NCBI RefSeq assembly: GCF_014679505.1
Contig: NZ_CP061474.1
Coordinates: 2,428,001 to 2,492,000, forward strand
DNA length: 64,000 nt
Source: Geobacillus sp. 46C-IIa
GTDB taxonomy: Bacteria > Bacillota > Bacilli > Bacillales > Anoxybacillaceae
Reading direction: 5' to 3'
This document shows positions 36,712 through 45,117 of this stretch, piece after piece. The notes below the pieces were generated by a model. The model did no database searches, was not told the origin of the DNA, and saw nothing but the letters and a program-made list of their open reading frames with translations. Positions within the stretch are counted from its first letter, which is position 1; every line of letters begins with the position of its first letter. Position numbers and translations under genes: made by a program.

Positions 36712-37980
36712 TTAAAATAATTGTCCATGTTCATCAAACACCCATTCATACGGACCAGCAACAACTTCCATATTCGGGTGGCTCTCCACATAAGGAATTA
36801 ACGCTTCGGACACTTCAATTTCGCTGATTTTCAAGGTGTTTTGAATGCGTACTAATTTCACTTTTGTAAAGTCTAAAATATTGCACGTTTTAATGGCAGC
36901 CTGAATGGCCATCCGGTCGTTGGGCAAGGTCGTCGCAATTTTCGTCGGGGCGACGACGGTCGAAGTCAGGCCGTTTGCGTACGTCACTTCCAAGTCCATC
37001 TTATCGACAAGCCGTTTGGTCGTGAAATCGGCCGTCCCGACCCCGTTGGCGTTCCCTTCCGTTTCCGGGGTTAAATCCAACACGACCATTTTGTTCACGT
37101 CCGGATCGCCATGCGCGTACGGAGTCGGGTAGCGGCCCGTAATGTTCGGGTCCATTCCGTCGCCGCTAATGTTTTTTCCGATTTGATCGATGACAAGCAC
37201 GTCAATTTGGTCAAAAAACAGACGCGGCAGCAACTGCTTCGCTTTTTTCTGCAGCTCCGGCTCCTTCTCAATGATTTCGTTTGGCGTCAACACATCCACG
37301 ACCGCCACTTTGTCAAATGCGTTTTCAATCGTCGCCACCCCAAACAACACCGGTTTTTTCTCCATCATCATTTTCGCCATCGCCGGAACATTTCCTGCCA
37401 TGTATTTAAATCCTAGCTGATGGCATGCTTCCGCCCCTTTTTGCTTTCCAAGGCCGATGCTCAACATTTTCATCAGCCCGCTTTCAACCGGCCCGCGAAA
37501 AGCGGTATGAGGTTTTATGCGGTTAATGACGATAATGCCGTCGGCGTTGGCCGCAAACCGGTCCATATACACCGGAAGGCCGTTTGGCAGCTTTCCAAGT
37601 TGGATGACGTCCATCGATGAGCGAATTTCACAGCCGGCCGTTTCCTCGGTTACGCCGAGATGGGCCAACACCGCCCGCTGCCCTTCCGCCGTTGCGCCGC
37701 CATGGCTTCCCATGCTCGGGACAATAAACGGCTTCGCCCCTTGTTCCTTTAGAAAGGCAACAGTTGTAGCGACAATCTCCACCAACCGATCGAGCCCGCG
37801 GCTTCCGACCGCCACCGCGATTTCCATGCCCGGACGAATGAGGCTGCGGATATGGTCTTGCTGCAACTTTTCCATTAGAGCGAGCGGCACGTTTTCAATG
37901 CAAGTTTGATCAAAATGAACGTTCACTTTCGCCACTTTCGGAATCGGAATATCTTTTAACAGGTCATGCAAAATGCCCAT
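36712..37980 (-). CDS. larA: LarA homologue, nickel-pincer-nucleotide 2-epimerase; proposed D-mannonate/D-gluconate epimerase
   Basis: Protein of 422 residues of the lactate racemase (DUF2088) family. His93 (SMGSHGGAT), His158 (RIKPHTAF), Lys171 (GLMKMLSIG) and His187 (CHQLGF) correspond in order to His108, His174, Lys184 and His200 of LarA; the Lys binds the cofactor covalently and the histidines hold nickel or act as acid/base. The His-to-Lys distance is 13 instead of 10 residues and the surrounding motif RGPVESGL differs from that of true lactate racemases, so the substrate is probably different. The neighbours (uxaC, uxuB, gntK) point to mannonate and gluconate, which are C2 epimers. The ATG at 37980 follows GGAGG. 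Confidence 0.82.
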   Translation of the reverse strand: MGILHDLLKDIPIPKVAKVNVHFDQTCIENVPLALMEKLQQDHIRSLIRPGMEIAVAVGSRGLDRLVEIVATTVAFLKEQGAKPFIVPSMGSHGGATAEGQRAVLAHLGVTEETAGCEIRSSMDVIQLGKLPNGLPVYMDRFAANADGIIVINRIKPHTAFRGPVESGLMKMLSIGLGKQKGAEACHQLGFKYMAGNVPAMAKMMMEKKPVLFGVATIENAFDKVAVVDVLTPNEIIEKEPELQKKAKQLLPRLFFDQIDVLVIDQIGKNISGDGMDPNITGRYPTPYAHGDPDVNKMVVLDLTPETEGNANGVGTADFTTKRLVDKMDLEVTYANGLTSTVVAPTKIATTLPNDRMAIQAAIKTCNILDFTKVKLVRIQNTLKISEIEVSEALIPYVESHPNMEVVAGPYEWVFDEHGQLF

Positions 37981-38046
37981 GCTTTTCCTCCTTTTCATCA
38001 TGTCGACCTCATTGCCTAATGTCTCCATTTAATCCCGCATCGTTGG

Positions 38047-38085
38047 AAACGCCAGCGGGCCCTCCAATAGGATGCGCTGGCGTTT
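38047..38085 (-). promoter_or_regulatory. Intercistronic hairpin between uidA and larA
   Basis: Perfect 11-base stem AAACGCCAGCG / CGCTGGCGTTT with a 17-base loop, in the 129-base gap. Only TTTCC follows, so it may be a weak terminator or an mRNA processing/stability element that sets the ratio of uidA to the lar genes. Confidence 0.6.
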
Positions 38086-38109
38086 CGTCTGCCATCTTCA
38101 CTTTTTATT

Positions 38110-39909
38110 TTACCATTTATAGTAGAAGTCTGGAATAGATATCCAGCGGAGGCGCAGTTCATGGGCCGCATATTTCGGTTTGCGTTCGCGGGTGAAAATC
38201 CCTTTTTTGTTTCCTTGCACCCGTATAATGCCTTGGCTTGTCGCAAAGTCAGCGAAATTCCATACATGTTCGCCAATGAAGTTGGAAAACTCATCAAACA
38301 CTTGGTGATTCGCTTGTAAAAAGGCGACTTGGAATTCTTCCGTAAACATGACCGGGTCGATGTCATGCAATCCGGCGACAGTATCGGCGCCGTATTCGGT
38401 CATGAGGATCGGTTTGCCCGGGCAGCGCTCGTTCCAACCGGCCAGCTCTTCGCGCAGCTTCACTTTTGCCACTTCCAAATCGCCGCTGTCGATATACCAG
38501 CCGTAGTAACGGTTTAAGGCAATCACATCAACGAGCTCAGCGACGCGATCCGTTTCCGGGGTGGCTCCAAGGTGGACGACAATCGTCACCGGCCGCTTTT
38601 GCGGGTCAAGCTGCTTGGCCAGTTCAACGAGCGGTTGGAAGTACTCGTAAGCTCCTTCCTCCTCTGAAGCCGGCTCATTGGCGATCGACCACATCACGAC
38701 CGACGGGTGGTTCTTGTCGCGAGCGATCAGCTCTTTAATGACTTGCTGATGATGTTCAAACGTTTGAAGCAATTCCCATGTGTTGTTTTTCCGCTCCGAG
38801 CCGGACAAAAGCGCATAGAAATTCAAATGAAGACCGACAGCCGGCGTTTCATCGATGACGACAAACCCTTCGCGGTCAGCAAGCCGCATCAGCTCTTCGG
38901 AATACGGATAATGGGCTGTGCGGAACGAGTTGGCTCCGATCCATTTCATCAAATTGAAGTCAAGCACGTTCGCCGCTTCATTAAACCCTCTTCCGTGAAT
39001 TGGGGTATCTTCATGTTTTCCGAATCCTTTGAAATAAAACGGCTTTCCGTTAATCAAAAATTGGCCGTCTTTGACTTCTACCGTCCGAACCCCAAACGGC
39101 TGTTCATAAACGTCCACTGTTTTTCCATCTTTCACCAATTGGATACGCAGCGTATACAAATACGCATTCAGCGGTTCCCATAAACGGACGTCCGGAATGG
39201 TCAGCTCGGCTGCCGCCCCTTCCCCTTTCGCCACTTCGTTTCCTGACTCATCAATGACAGCTGTGCGCACATCCGCCTCGCCAATCCGTTCCACCGTGTA
39301 ACGGACAGTTCCTGTCGAGCCGGCGACATCGGTTACGATCGTCACATCTTGCACGTAAACATGCGGTGTCGTATAAATTTTCACCGGTCGGTGCAGCCCG
39401 GCATAATTGAAAAAGTCAAAGTTCGGATTGTTGCGCACCACCGTGCCAAGCCCTTTTACTTCCTTTTCTTGATAAAGGCCGACCGGCAATGTCGACGAGT
39501 CGATCACATTGTTCACTGCTACGGTCAGACGGTTTTTCCCTGGTTGAATATACGAATTGATTTCCGCTTCAAACGGCAAAAACCCACCTTTATGTTCGAC
39601 AACCAATTGACCATTCACATAAACGTTTGCCACATGTGTCGCCGAACCGAACCGCAACACGACCCGCTCTGACAATAAGCGCGACGGAACGACAAACTCC
39701 CGCTCGTACCAAACCCAGCCGACATGGTTGCGAAGATCCGAAGTCACACCGAGGTCATTAAACGACGCCGGCACCGCCATCGGCTGCGGATCGGTTAATG
39801 GCGCGCCTTGCCAGTTTTCTTCAAACCCGCTTCCTGAATCGAGCTTAAAGTTCCAAACACCATTTAAGTCGATGACATGGCGCGTTTCAGTTACAATGGG
39901 ATACAGCAT
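38110..39909 (-). CDS. uidA: Beta-glucuronidase (GH2)
   Basis: Glycoside hydrolase family 2 enzyme of 599 residues, cytoplasmic, with jelly-roll (about 1-175), immunoglobulin-like (about 180-270) and TIM-barrel (about 275-599) domains. The acid/base Glu is in VMWSIANEP and the nucleophile Glu in [25 protein letters not shown] carries the N-x-K pair that binds the glucuronate carboxylate, which separates it from beta-galactosidases. It releases D-glucuronate from imported glucuronides. AAGGAG precedes the ATG at 39909. Gap of 86 bases to uxaC. Confidence 0.95.
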   Translation of the reverse strand: MLYPIVTETRHVIDLNGVWNFKLDSGSGFEENWQGAPLTDPQPMAVPASFNDLGVTSDLRNHVGWVWYEREFVVPSRLLSERVVLRFGSATHVANVYVNGQLVVEHKGGFLPFEAEINSYIQPGKNRLTVAVNNVIDSSTLPVGLYQEKEVKGLGTVVRNNPNFDFFNYAGLHRPVKIYTTPHVYVQDVTIVTDVAGSTGTVRYTVERIGEADVRTAVIDESGNEVAKGEGAAAELTIPDVRLWEPLNAYLYTLRIQLVKDGKTVDVYEQPFGVRTVEVKDGQFLINGKPFYFKGFGKHEDTPIHGRGFNEAANVLDFNLMKWIGANSFRTAHYPYSEELMRLADREGFVVIDETPAVGLHLNFYALLSGSERKNNTWELLQTFEHHQQVIKELIARDKNHPSVVMWSIANEPASEEEGAYEYFQPLVELAKQLDPQKRPVTIVVHLGATPETDRVAELVDVIALNRYYGWYIDSGDLEVAKVKLREELAGWNERCPGKPILMTEYGADTVAGLHDIDPVMFTEEFQVAFLQANHQVFDEFSNFIGEHVWNFADFATSQGIIRVQGNKKGIFTRERKPKYAAHELRLRWISIPDFYYKW

Positions 39910-39995
39910 TCTCTCCACTCCTTAGCAGTCATTTATTTTTTCTCCCCACCCCAGCATGGCAGGGCAGGAAGGGGATCCACCATCGGAAAAGCCGC

Positions 39996-41399
39996 CTAGC
40001 GGTGCAAAAAATAACTTTCGGCATTGTAGTAGCCTATATTTTTCACCATCTGGACAAGAAAATCGATGTCGTTATGGACAAGCCCTTTTTCCACCCAGCC
40101 GCCAAGAAGATTGCAAAGAATGCGGCGGAAATAATCATGACGGGCGTAAGAAAGAAAACTGCGCGAATCTGTCAACATCCCGATAAAATGGCTGAGCACT
40201 CCGACATTCGCCAAATCACGCATTTGCTTTTCCATTCCATCGATATGGTCATTAAACCACCATGCCGAACCGAATTGGATTTTTCCCGGCACGCCTTCTT
40301 CATAAAAGTTTCCCATCATCCCAGCAATCACGGCATTGTCTTTCGGATTCAAGTTAAACAATACGGTTCGCGGCAGCGCGTCCTCCCGGTCAAGAACATC
40401 AAGAAAACGCGACAGCCCTTCCGCTATATTCGTTTCCCCGATCGAATCAAATCCGGCGTCCGGGCCAAGAAGCCGATTCATTTTCGTATTGTTGTTGCGC
40501 ATCGCCCCGATGTGCAGCTGCATCACCCATTGCTTTTCGGCGTACATTTTTCCTAACTCCGTAAACAAGAACGACCGATAAGCAACGAGCTCCGCAGCAG
40601 AAAGCGCCCCGCCGTTCACCCGTTTTTGAAAAATCGCCGCCGCTTCTGATTCCGTAACAGCGACATACTCCATTTTCGGAATATCGTGGTCTGACGCCCG
40701 GCCGCCGTGTTCATGAAATTGATCGATCCGCTGCTTGAGAGCCGCCAAAAAAGCAGCAAATGAGTCAATCGCGATGCCCGATGCTTCCGACAGCTTCCTC
40801 AGCCAATCCGTAAACGACGGACGTTCAATCAACAGCGCCTGATCCGGACGGAACGTCGGCGCAACGATCGTTTGAAACGACCCATCATCCCGGAGCCGGC
40901 GATGAAACTCAAGCGTCGACAGCGGATCATCCGTCGTGCCGATGAAAGCGACATTTGCCCGCTGGATGAGCGCCCGCGGCCAAAACTCGGGCTGTTGTAG
41001 CTTTTCGTTGCATTCTTCGTAAATCTCTTTTGCTGTTTTTGGGTTTAGCGGCTTTTCAATCCCAAAAAACATTTTCAGTTCCATATGGGTCCAATGATAA
41101 AGCGGATTGCCGATCAAATGGGGCACCGTTTCCGCCCAGGCGAGAAACTTTTCCCAATCGCTCGCATCGCCGGTGATGAATCTCTCACCCACTCCATGCA
41201 TGCGCATCGCCCGCCATTTATAATGGTCTCCGCCGAGCCAAAGTTGCGTGATATGATCATACGGCTTGTTTTCCCATATTTCTTTCGGGTCTAAATGGCA
41301 GTGAAAATCAAAAATTGGCAAGTGTCTCGCAGCTTCTTCATAAAGCCGGACGGCTGTATCTGTCTCAAGCAAAAAATGATCATCTAAAAACGTCTTCAT
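39996..41399 (-). CDS. uxaC: Glucuronate (uronate) isomerase
   Basis: Amidohydrolase-fold isomerase of 467 residues that converts D-glucuronate to D-fructuronate (and galacturonate to tagaturonate). The metal site begins with FDFHCHLDPKEIWEN, followed by LWLGGDHYKWRAMRMHGV. VMQLHIGAMRNNNTKM and MLTDSRSFLSYARHDYFRRI are further family signatures. It is the first gene of the operon, behind a cre-like site and a ROK-type operator. The ATG at 41399 has AGGGGAG at a rather long distance (13 bases), so the start is likely but not certain. Confidence 0.95.
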   Translation of the reverse strand: MKTFLDDHFLLETDTAVRLYEEAARHLPIFDFHCHLDPKEIWENKPYDHITQLWLGGDHYKWRAMRMHGVGERFITGDASDWEKFLAWAETVPHLIGNPLYHWTHMELKMFFGIEKPLNPKTAKEIYEECNEKLQQPEFWPRALIQRANVAFIGTTDDPLSTLEFHRRLRDDGSFQTIVAPTFRPDQALLIERPSFTDWLRKLSEASGIAIDSFAAFLAALKQRIDQFHEHGGRASDHDIPKMEYVAVTESEAAAIFQKRVNGGALSAAELVAYRSFLFTELGKMYAEKQWVMQLHIGAMRNNNTKMNRLLGPDAGFDSIGETNIAEGLSRFLDVLDREDALPRTVLFNLNPKDNAVIAGMMGNFYEEGVPGKIQFGSAWWFNDHIDGMEKQMRDLANVGVLSHFIGMLTDSRSFLSYARHDYFRRILCNLLGGWVEKGLVHNDIDFLVQMVKNIGYYNAESYFLHR

Positions 41400-41429
41400 A
41401 CGTTTCTCTACATCTCCCCTACCCGTTTT

Positions 41430-41443
41430 TGCAAACACTTTCA
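41430..41443 (-). promoter_or_regulatory. cre-like site upstream of uxaC
   Basis: Minus strand TGAAAGTGTTTGCA, one mismatch from TGWAARCGYTWNCW, 30 bases before the uxaC start. Suggests CcpA repression of the operon on glucose. Confidence 0.6.
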
Positions 41444-41470
41444 AAAGCAAGCAAAAAAAGAGTATGCTTC

Positions 41471-41503
41471 TCTCTTTTTTAATTTGTTTACTTAACTAAT
41501 TAA
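41471..41503 (-). promoter_or_regulatory. ROK-type operator upstream of uxaC
   Basis: Contains the imperfect palindrome TTAATTTGTTTA-C-TTAACTAATTAA (41479-41503), similar to operators of XylR-type ROK repressors. The segment 41471-41500 recurs at 44721-44750 with 29 of 30 bases identical. The rest of the 301-base divergent region 41400-41700 holds the uxaC cre site and presumably both promoters; I see no other gene. Confidence 0.7.
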
Positions 41504-41700
41504 TTCACTTTAACGATATCACTTTTTGCTCGTTTCGTCAACGACTAACTGATGGATTCTTGTCGATTTCTTTCTAATATGATAGCCTATTCTTCAGACA
41601 ACACTATTGGCCGCCATCGGAGCGATTACACCCATTCATTCTGTCTATCGCCACTCTTTTTTAACGTGTTCACGCGGCCGGGAACGGAGGACTTTCATTC

Positions 41701-42870
41701 ATGGTGACCGGAGATGCAGCCTATATTAAAAAAATGAACCGCTCCCTCATTATTCAAACGATCGTCAACGAACGAATGATTTCGCGGGCCGATTTATCGA
41801 AGGCAACTTCCTTAACGCGGGCGACCATTTCCGCGCAAGTGGCGGATTTATTGGAAGAAGGGCTTCTTCGTGAAATCGAGCACGAGCATAGCAGCGTCGG
41901 CCGAAAACCGATTATGCTTTCCTTGAACGCTCAAGCCGGCTATGCCATCGGCATTGACTTAGACTATGGCGAAATTTCCTTCACCGTCACCGACCTTCTC
42001 GGCAAACCGGTATCGTCCAAAACGGTCACGCTCGAGACGCCGGAATATCCAGAGATCGTTCGCCTGCTTGCCCGCCATATCCGTGCCTATATCGAAGAAT
42101 ACAAACAGAGCCGCTACGGCATCGTCGGCATTGCGATCGCTATTCACGGTCTCGTTTCCAAAAGGGAGTCGATCCATTTTGTCCCGCGTTTTCGTTGGCA
42201 TCATCTCAACTTAAAAAAAGATTTGGAAAACGAAATCGGGCAAGATATTCCGATCTTTCTTGAAAACAACGCTAATCTCTCCGCCTTGGCTGAGCGGGTA
42301 TTTATCCACCACCAAACGAATAACTTATTGTGCGTCACCCTTTATTCCGGCATCGGCCTTGGCATGATCATTAACAACGAGTTTTTTCAAGGGCATGACG
42401 GGTTTGCCGGCGAAGCGGGCCATATGATCGTTGTCCCCGACGGCAGACTGTGCAACTGCGGCAATAAAGGATGCTGGGAAAAATACGCTTCTGAATCGTG
42501 CGTATTTGAGTCTTTGGCCAAATGCAAACAAGTCAAATACGTCACGTATGAATATATTCAAAAACTGCTGGCCGAAGGCGATGAAGAAACGGAACGCATC
42601 ATGGAACAATTCATTTATTACTTAGCGGTTGGCATTAACAATATTATTAACCTTTACAATCCCGAAGTCGTCGTGCTCAACAGCCGACTGCTCGGCATGC
42701 ACCCAGACGCTCTCGGGCATATTCAGCAGCATTTGCGCTCTTCGATCAGCCATTACCGGCAGCTGTCGCTCTCTCCCATTGGAAAAAAAGCGTGCATTTT
42801 AGGCGCCTGTGCACTCGCCATCACCCACTTTTTAGACGTTCCGATCGTGAACTTGCCGTATGAACCTTGA
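41701..42870 (+). CDS. ROK family transcriptional repressor
   Basis: Regulator of 389 residues of the NagC/XylR family. An N-terminal winged helix (about 8-70; LIIQTIVNERMISRADLSKA then TSLTRATISAQVADL) is followed by a ROK sugar-kinase-like domain with GIDLDYG and the zinc motif NCGNKGCWEKYAS. ENNANLSALAERVF and GFAGEAGHM are typical. It is divergent from uxaC, and the two ROK-type operators flank it, so it probably represses both units and is released by glucuronate or a related metabolite. GGAGG lies ten bases before the ATG. Confidence 0.9.
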   Translation: MVTGDAAYIKKMNRSLIIQTIVNERMISRADLSKATSLTRATISAQVADLLEEGLLREIEHEHSSVGRKPIMLSLNAQAGYAIGIDLDYGEISFTVTDLLGKPVSSKTVTLETPEYPEIVRLLARHIRAYIEEYKQSRYGIVGIAIAIHGLVSKRESIHFVPRFRWHHLNLKKDLENEIGQDIPIFLENNANLSALAERVFIHHQTNNLLCVTLYSGIGLGMIINNEFFQGHDGFAGEAGHMIVVPDGRLCNCGNKGCWEKYASESCVFESLAKCKQVKYVTYEYIQKLLAEGDEETERIMEQFIYYLAVGINNIINLYNPEVVVLNSRLLGMHPDALGHIQQHLRSSISHYRQLSLSPIGKKACILGACALAITHFLDVPIVNLPYEP

Positions 42871-42871
42871 C

Positions 42872-42914
42872 CCACTCCCCCCCACTGATCGGCGGTTAAA
42901 GTGGGGGTGGCTGC
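42872..42914 (+). terminator. Terminator-like hairpin after the ROK gene
   Basis: CCACTCCCCC...CACT pairs with AGTGGGGGTGG (small bulges), close to the stop codon and followed further on by TTTTCTTTT. Confidence 0.5.
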
Positions 42915-42944
42915 ATTTTCTTTTAACAAAATGTCCGAAAGAAG

Positions 42945-42996
42945 TCTCCCGCCTCAAGGAACATGAAGGGCGACAGTCCAATAAATAGGCGGGAGA
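42945..42996. repeat. Perfect inverted repeat in the ROK-transporter gap
   Basis: TCTCCCGCCT (42945-42954) and AGGCGGGAGA (42987-42996), 32 bases apart, in the non-coding stretch 42915-43058. No convincing gene is present. It may be a remnant of a small mobile or structured RNA element. Confidence 0.45.
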
Positions 42997-43058
42997 TGAA
43001 TGTCGGTGGGCGATAGCCAAAACGCATGATGGAATAGCGGAACAAGGTCTTCTTTGCC

Positions 43059-43108
43059 AAAAAAACATCCCCCTCCAACAGACCATTTGTCCAAAAAAGG
43101 GGGATGTT
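43059..43108 (-). terminator. Terminator of the glucuronide transporter gene
   Basis: AACATCCCCC / GGGGGATGTT followed on the minus strand by a run of T. Confidence 0.82.
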
Positions 43109-43125
43109 CAACGATTAAATCGTTT

Positions 43126-44538
43126 TCATGATTGCGCTTTCCGTTTTTCCTCAAGCTCGATCGCTAATCGGGTTGTGCGCTCTTTATTTAATGGATATAA
43201 GAAGATTAAAATAAGAGCAATGGTTAACAATGTTAATCCAGGCACTAGCGTCCCTAACATGTAAATGCCGTGGAGCGTGCTTTCTGCCTGTTCTTTCAAC
43301 CCGGCATTGTACCCGACCGCCGCAATCGCCCATCCGCCGAAACCGCCGGCGACCGCCTGGCCGACTTTGCGGGAAAACGAGTAAATCGAGTAAACGGTTC
43401 CATCTTCGCGCAAACCGGTCAAGTATTCGTGATAGTCAATCACGTCCGTAACAAACGCCCAAATCACTAAGTTGAAAAATCCGTACCCAAACATCGCTAC
43501 CGTCAACAACGCAATAAATTGTACGACCGTTAATTGCGGCAGGAAATAAAGCAGTACGTACACCACAGCAGCCAGCAACAACCCCGTTGCCGCCGTTTCC
43601 TTTTTCCCGAACTTCGCTACAAGCGGTTTCACAAATGGCATGGCGACAAACACAGCAACCGACTGCAACAGCCCGACAAGGCTCAACGATTTAGCGCTTC
43701 CAAAATAGTCTTTAAACAAATAGACGTTCACAGCTCCGATTAACATAAAGCAAACCATAAACGTGAGCGAAGCAATTAAAATCCAAATGAGCGGCTTGTT
43801 TTTTAGCAATCCTTTTAACGTTTTGCCTAAATTCAGTTTCGTGCTTTCCGATTCTTGTAAAACGATTCGTTCTGTTGACAACTTGTAGCACGCCATATAA
43901 CAGGCAAGCGACAAAATCCCGAAAATAACCGCAGCGAGGAAAAAGCGATTGGCGTTCGCCTCGTTATTGACAAATAAAATGAGCGGACCAACCGTGTTAA
44001 TAACGAGTCCCGCCAACATCGCCCCCATCGTCCGGAACGTGGACAACGATGTGCGCTCAATCGGGTCGCTCGTAATGACTGACGCCATCGAGCCGTACGG
44101 AATGTTGACCGTACTATACAGCGTCCCCCAAAGGAGGTACGTCACAAAAGCATACGCCTCATAAAATCCCGTCGTCATGCCAGGAATATAGACAAACATA
44201 AGCACACCGGAAATGACAAGCGGGAACGACATCCGGAAAATCCAAGGTTTAAACTTCCCGTGTTTGCTCGGTTTTCTCGTGTCAATAAACCGGCCCCACG
44301 CCACATCAGCGACCGCATCCCACAGCCTAGCGATTAAAAAGAGCGTCCCCACCAGCGCTGCGTTCAGTCCAAACACATCCGTATAATAAACCATCAAAAA
44401 CGAAGCGACAAGGATGAAGAAAAAGTCATTGCCGAAATCGCCAAACAAGTAACCGATCTGATCCCTAATGCCAAAAGGACGTGCGATGTTTCCGCCAGCG
44501 TTTGTTTCAACATTCCCGATTTTGGCCATCTGATTCAT
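43126..44538 (-). CDS. Glycoside-pentoside-hexuronide (GPH) cation symporter, probable glucuronide importer
   Basis: Membrane transporter of 470 residues with about twelve helices. The GPH signature runs through QIGYLFGDFGNDFFFILVAS, WDAVADVAWGRFIDTRKPSK, YGSMASVITSDPIERTSLST and VIDYHEYLTGLREDGTVYSI. E. coli UidB and the xyloside carriers are in this family. Next to uidA and uxaC it most likely imports beta-glucuronides (or aldouronic acids) with a cation. GGGGATC precedes the ATG. It has its own cre-like site and operators upstream, so it is a separate unit of the same regulon. Confidence 0.9.
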   Translation of the reverse strand: MNQMAKIGNVETNAGGNIARPFGIRDQIGYLFGDFGNDFFFILVASFLMVYYTDVFGLNAALVGTLFLIARLWDAVADVAWGRFIDTRKPSKHGKFKPWIFRMSFPLVISGVLMFVYIPGMTTGFYEAYAFVTYLLWGTLYSTVNIPYGSMASVITSDPIERTSLSTFRTMGAMLAGLVINTVGPLILFVNNEANANRFFLAAVIFGILSLACYMACYKLSTERIVLQESESTKLNLGKTLKGLLKNKPLIWILIASLTFMVCFMLIGAVNVYLFKDYFGSAKSLSLVGLLQSVAVFVAMPFVKPLVAKFGKKETAATGLLLAAVVYVLLYFLPQLTVVQFIALLTVAMFGYGFFNLVIWAFVTDVIDYHEYLTGLREDGTVYSIYSFSRKVGQAVAGGFGGWAIAAVGYNAGLKEQAESTLHGIYMLGTLVPGLTLLTIALILIFLYPLNKERTTRLAIELEEKRKAQS

Positions 44539-44584
44539 TGTGATCCCCCCGTGCCATAGAAAATGATGATATTTCCTTATTTTT

Positions 44585-44598
44585 TGAAAGCCTTTACA
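44585..44598 (-). promoter_or_regulatory. cre-like site upstream of the transporter gene
   Basis: TGAAAGCCTTTACA (plus strand; the motif is near-palindromic), one mismatch from TGWAARCGYTWNCW, 46 bases before the start codon. Confidence 0.55.
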
Positions 44599-44635
44599 AT
44601 AACATACAAAAAAACAAATTTAATTCACATTACCT

Positions 44636-44657
44636 TTTGTTTGTTTAACAAACTAAA
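44636..44657. promoter_or_regulatory. ROK/XylR-type operator palindrome upstream of the transporter gene
   Basis: GTTTGTT-T-AACAAAC is a perfect palindrome (44639-44653) with AT-rich flanks, very close to the XylR operator type TTAGTTTGTTT...ACAAACTAA. Confidence 0.75.
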
Positions 44658-44720
44658 TAATAAAAGCAAGTATACACCTCTCTAATCCTTTTTATAAATT
44701 TTTCACCTTTTAAAAATAAG

Positions 44721-44753
44721 TCTCTTTTTTAATTTGTTTATTTAACTAATAAA
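44721..44753 (-). promoter_or_regulatory. Second ROK-type operator, copy of the uxaC operator
   Basis: Same 30-base string as at 41471-41500 with one change. The region 44539-44839 contains this, the operator at 44636, the cre-like site and otherwise only AT-rich DNA. Confidence 0.7.
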
Positions 44754-44839
44754 TAGAACCCTGTACAAATCATATCATCCCCTTCTCCTCTCGTCAATAC
44801 CATTTAGGTATAATTGTAAAAGTTCACTCTTTGTTATAT

Positions 44840-45046
44840 TCAGACGACCGCCGCCCGCTTCTTTGATCCATTCGCCTTTTTCAAAGGCGCTGTTCCTCCT
44901 TTTGTTTCGTTAGAGGCAAAGTCACGTGTGGCACTCTGAAATTCACCTAACGTCCGCCCAATTTTCGGCAATTTCAAAGGAGCGAAGATGAGCAAGGCAA
45001 AAATCAAAAGGAGAGTGAATCCAAGAATTCTGATATTGCTCAACAT
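44840..45046 (-). CDS. tatA: Twin-arginine translocase subunit TatA
   Basis: Protein of 68 residues with one N-terminal membrane helix (GFTLLLIFALLIFAPLKLP), the hinge LPKIGRTLGEFQSATRDF forming the amphipathic helix, and a short charged tail. It lies 71 bases after phoD, as tatAd does in B. subtilis, where the pair exports PhoD. The tatC partner is not next to it here. AAGGGG precedes the ATG. Confidence 0.9.
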   Translation of the reverse strand: MLSNIRILGFTLLLIFALLIFAPLKLPKIGRTLGEFQSATRDFASNETKGGTAPLKKANGSKKRAAVV

Positions 45047-45117
45047 CTGCGCCCACCCCTTAGGAGAAAACGAGGCATCCGGCCCAAATAGCGGGACGAA
45101 TGCCCATACTCATTGCT

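Noticed and set aside
36712..37980. Plain annotation of the larA homologue as lactate racemase
   Set aside because: No lactate gene is near, the active-site loop differs, and all metabolic neighbours handle hexuronate, mannonate and gluconate.
38110..39909. Beta-galactosidase for the GH2 enzyme
   Set aside because: The N-x-K motif near the C-terminus, the small size and the uxaC/uxuB context indicate glucuronidase.
30577..44538. Glucuronide/lar locus as an integrated mobile element
   Set aside because: No integrase, transposase, att-like direct repeats or tRNA edge is visible; it may still be variable among strains.
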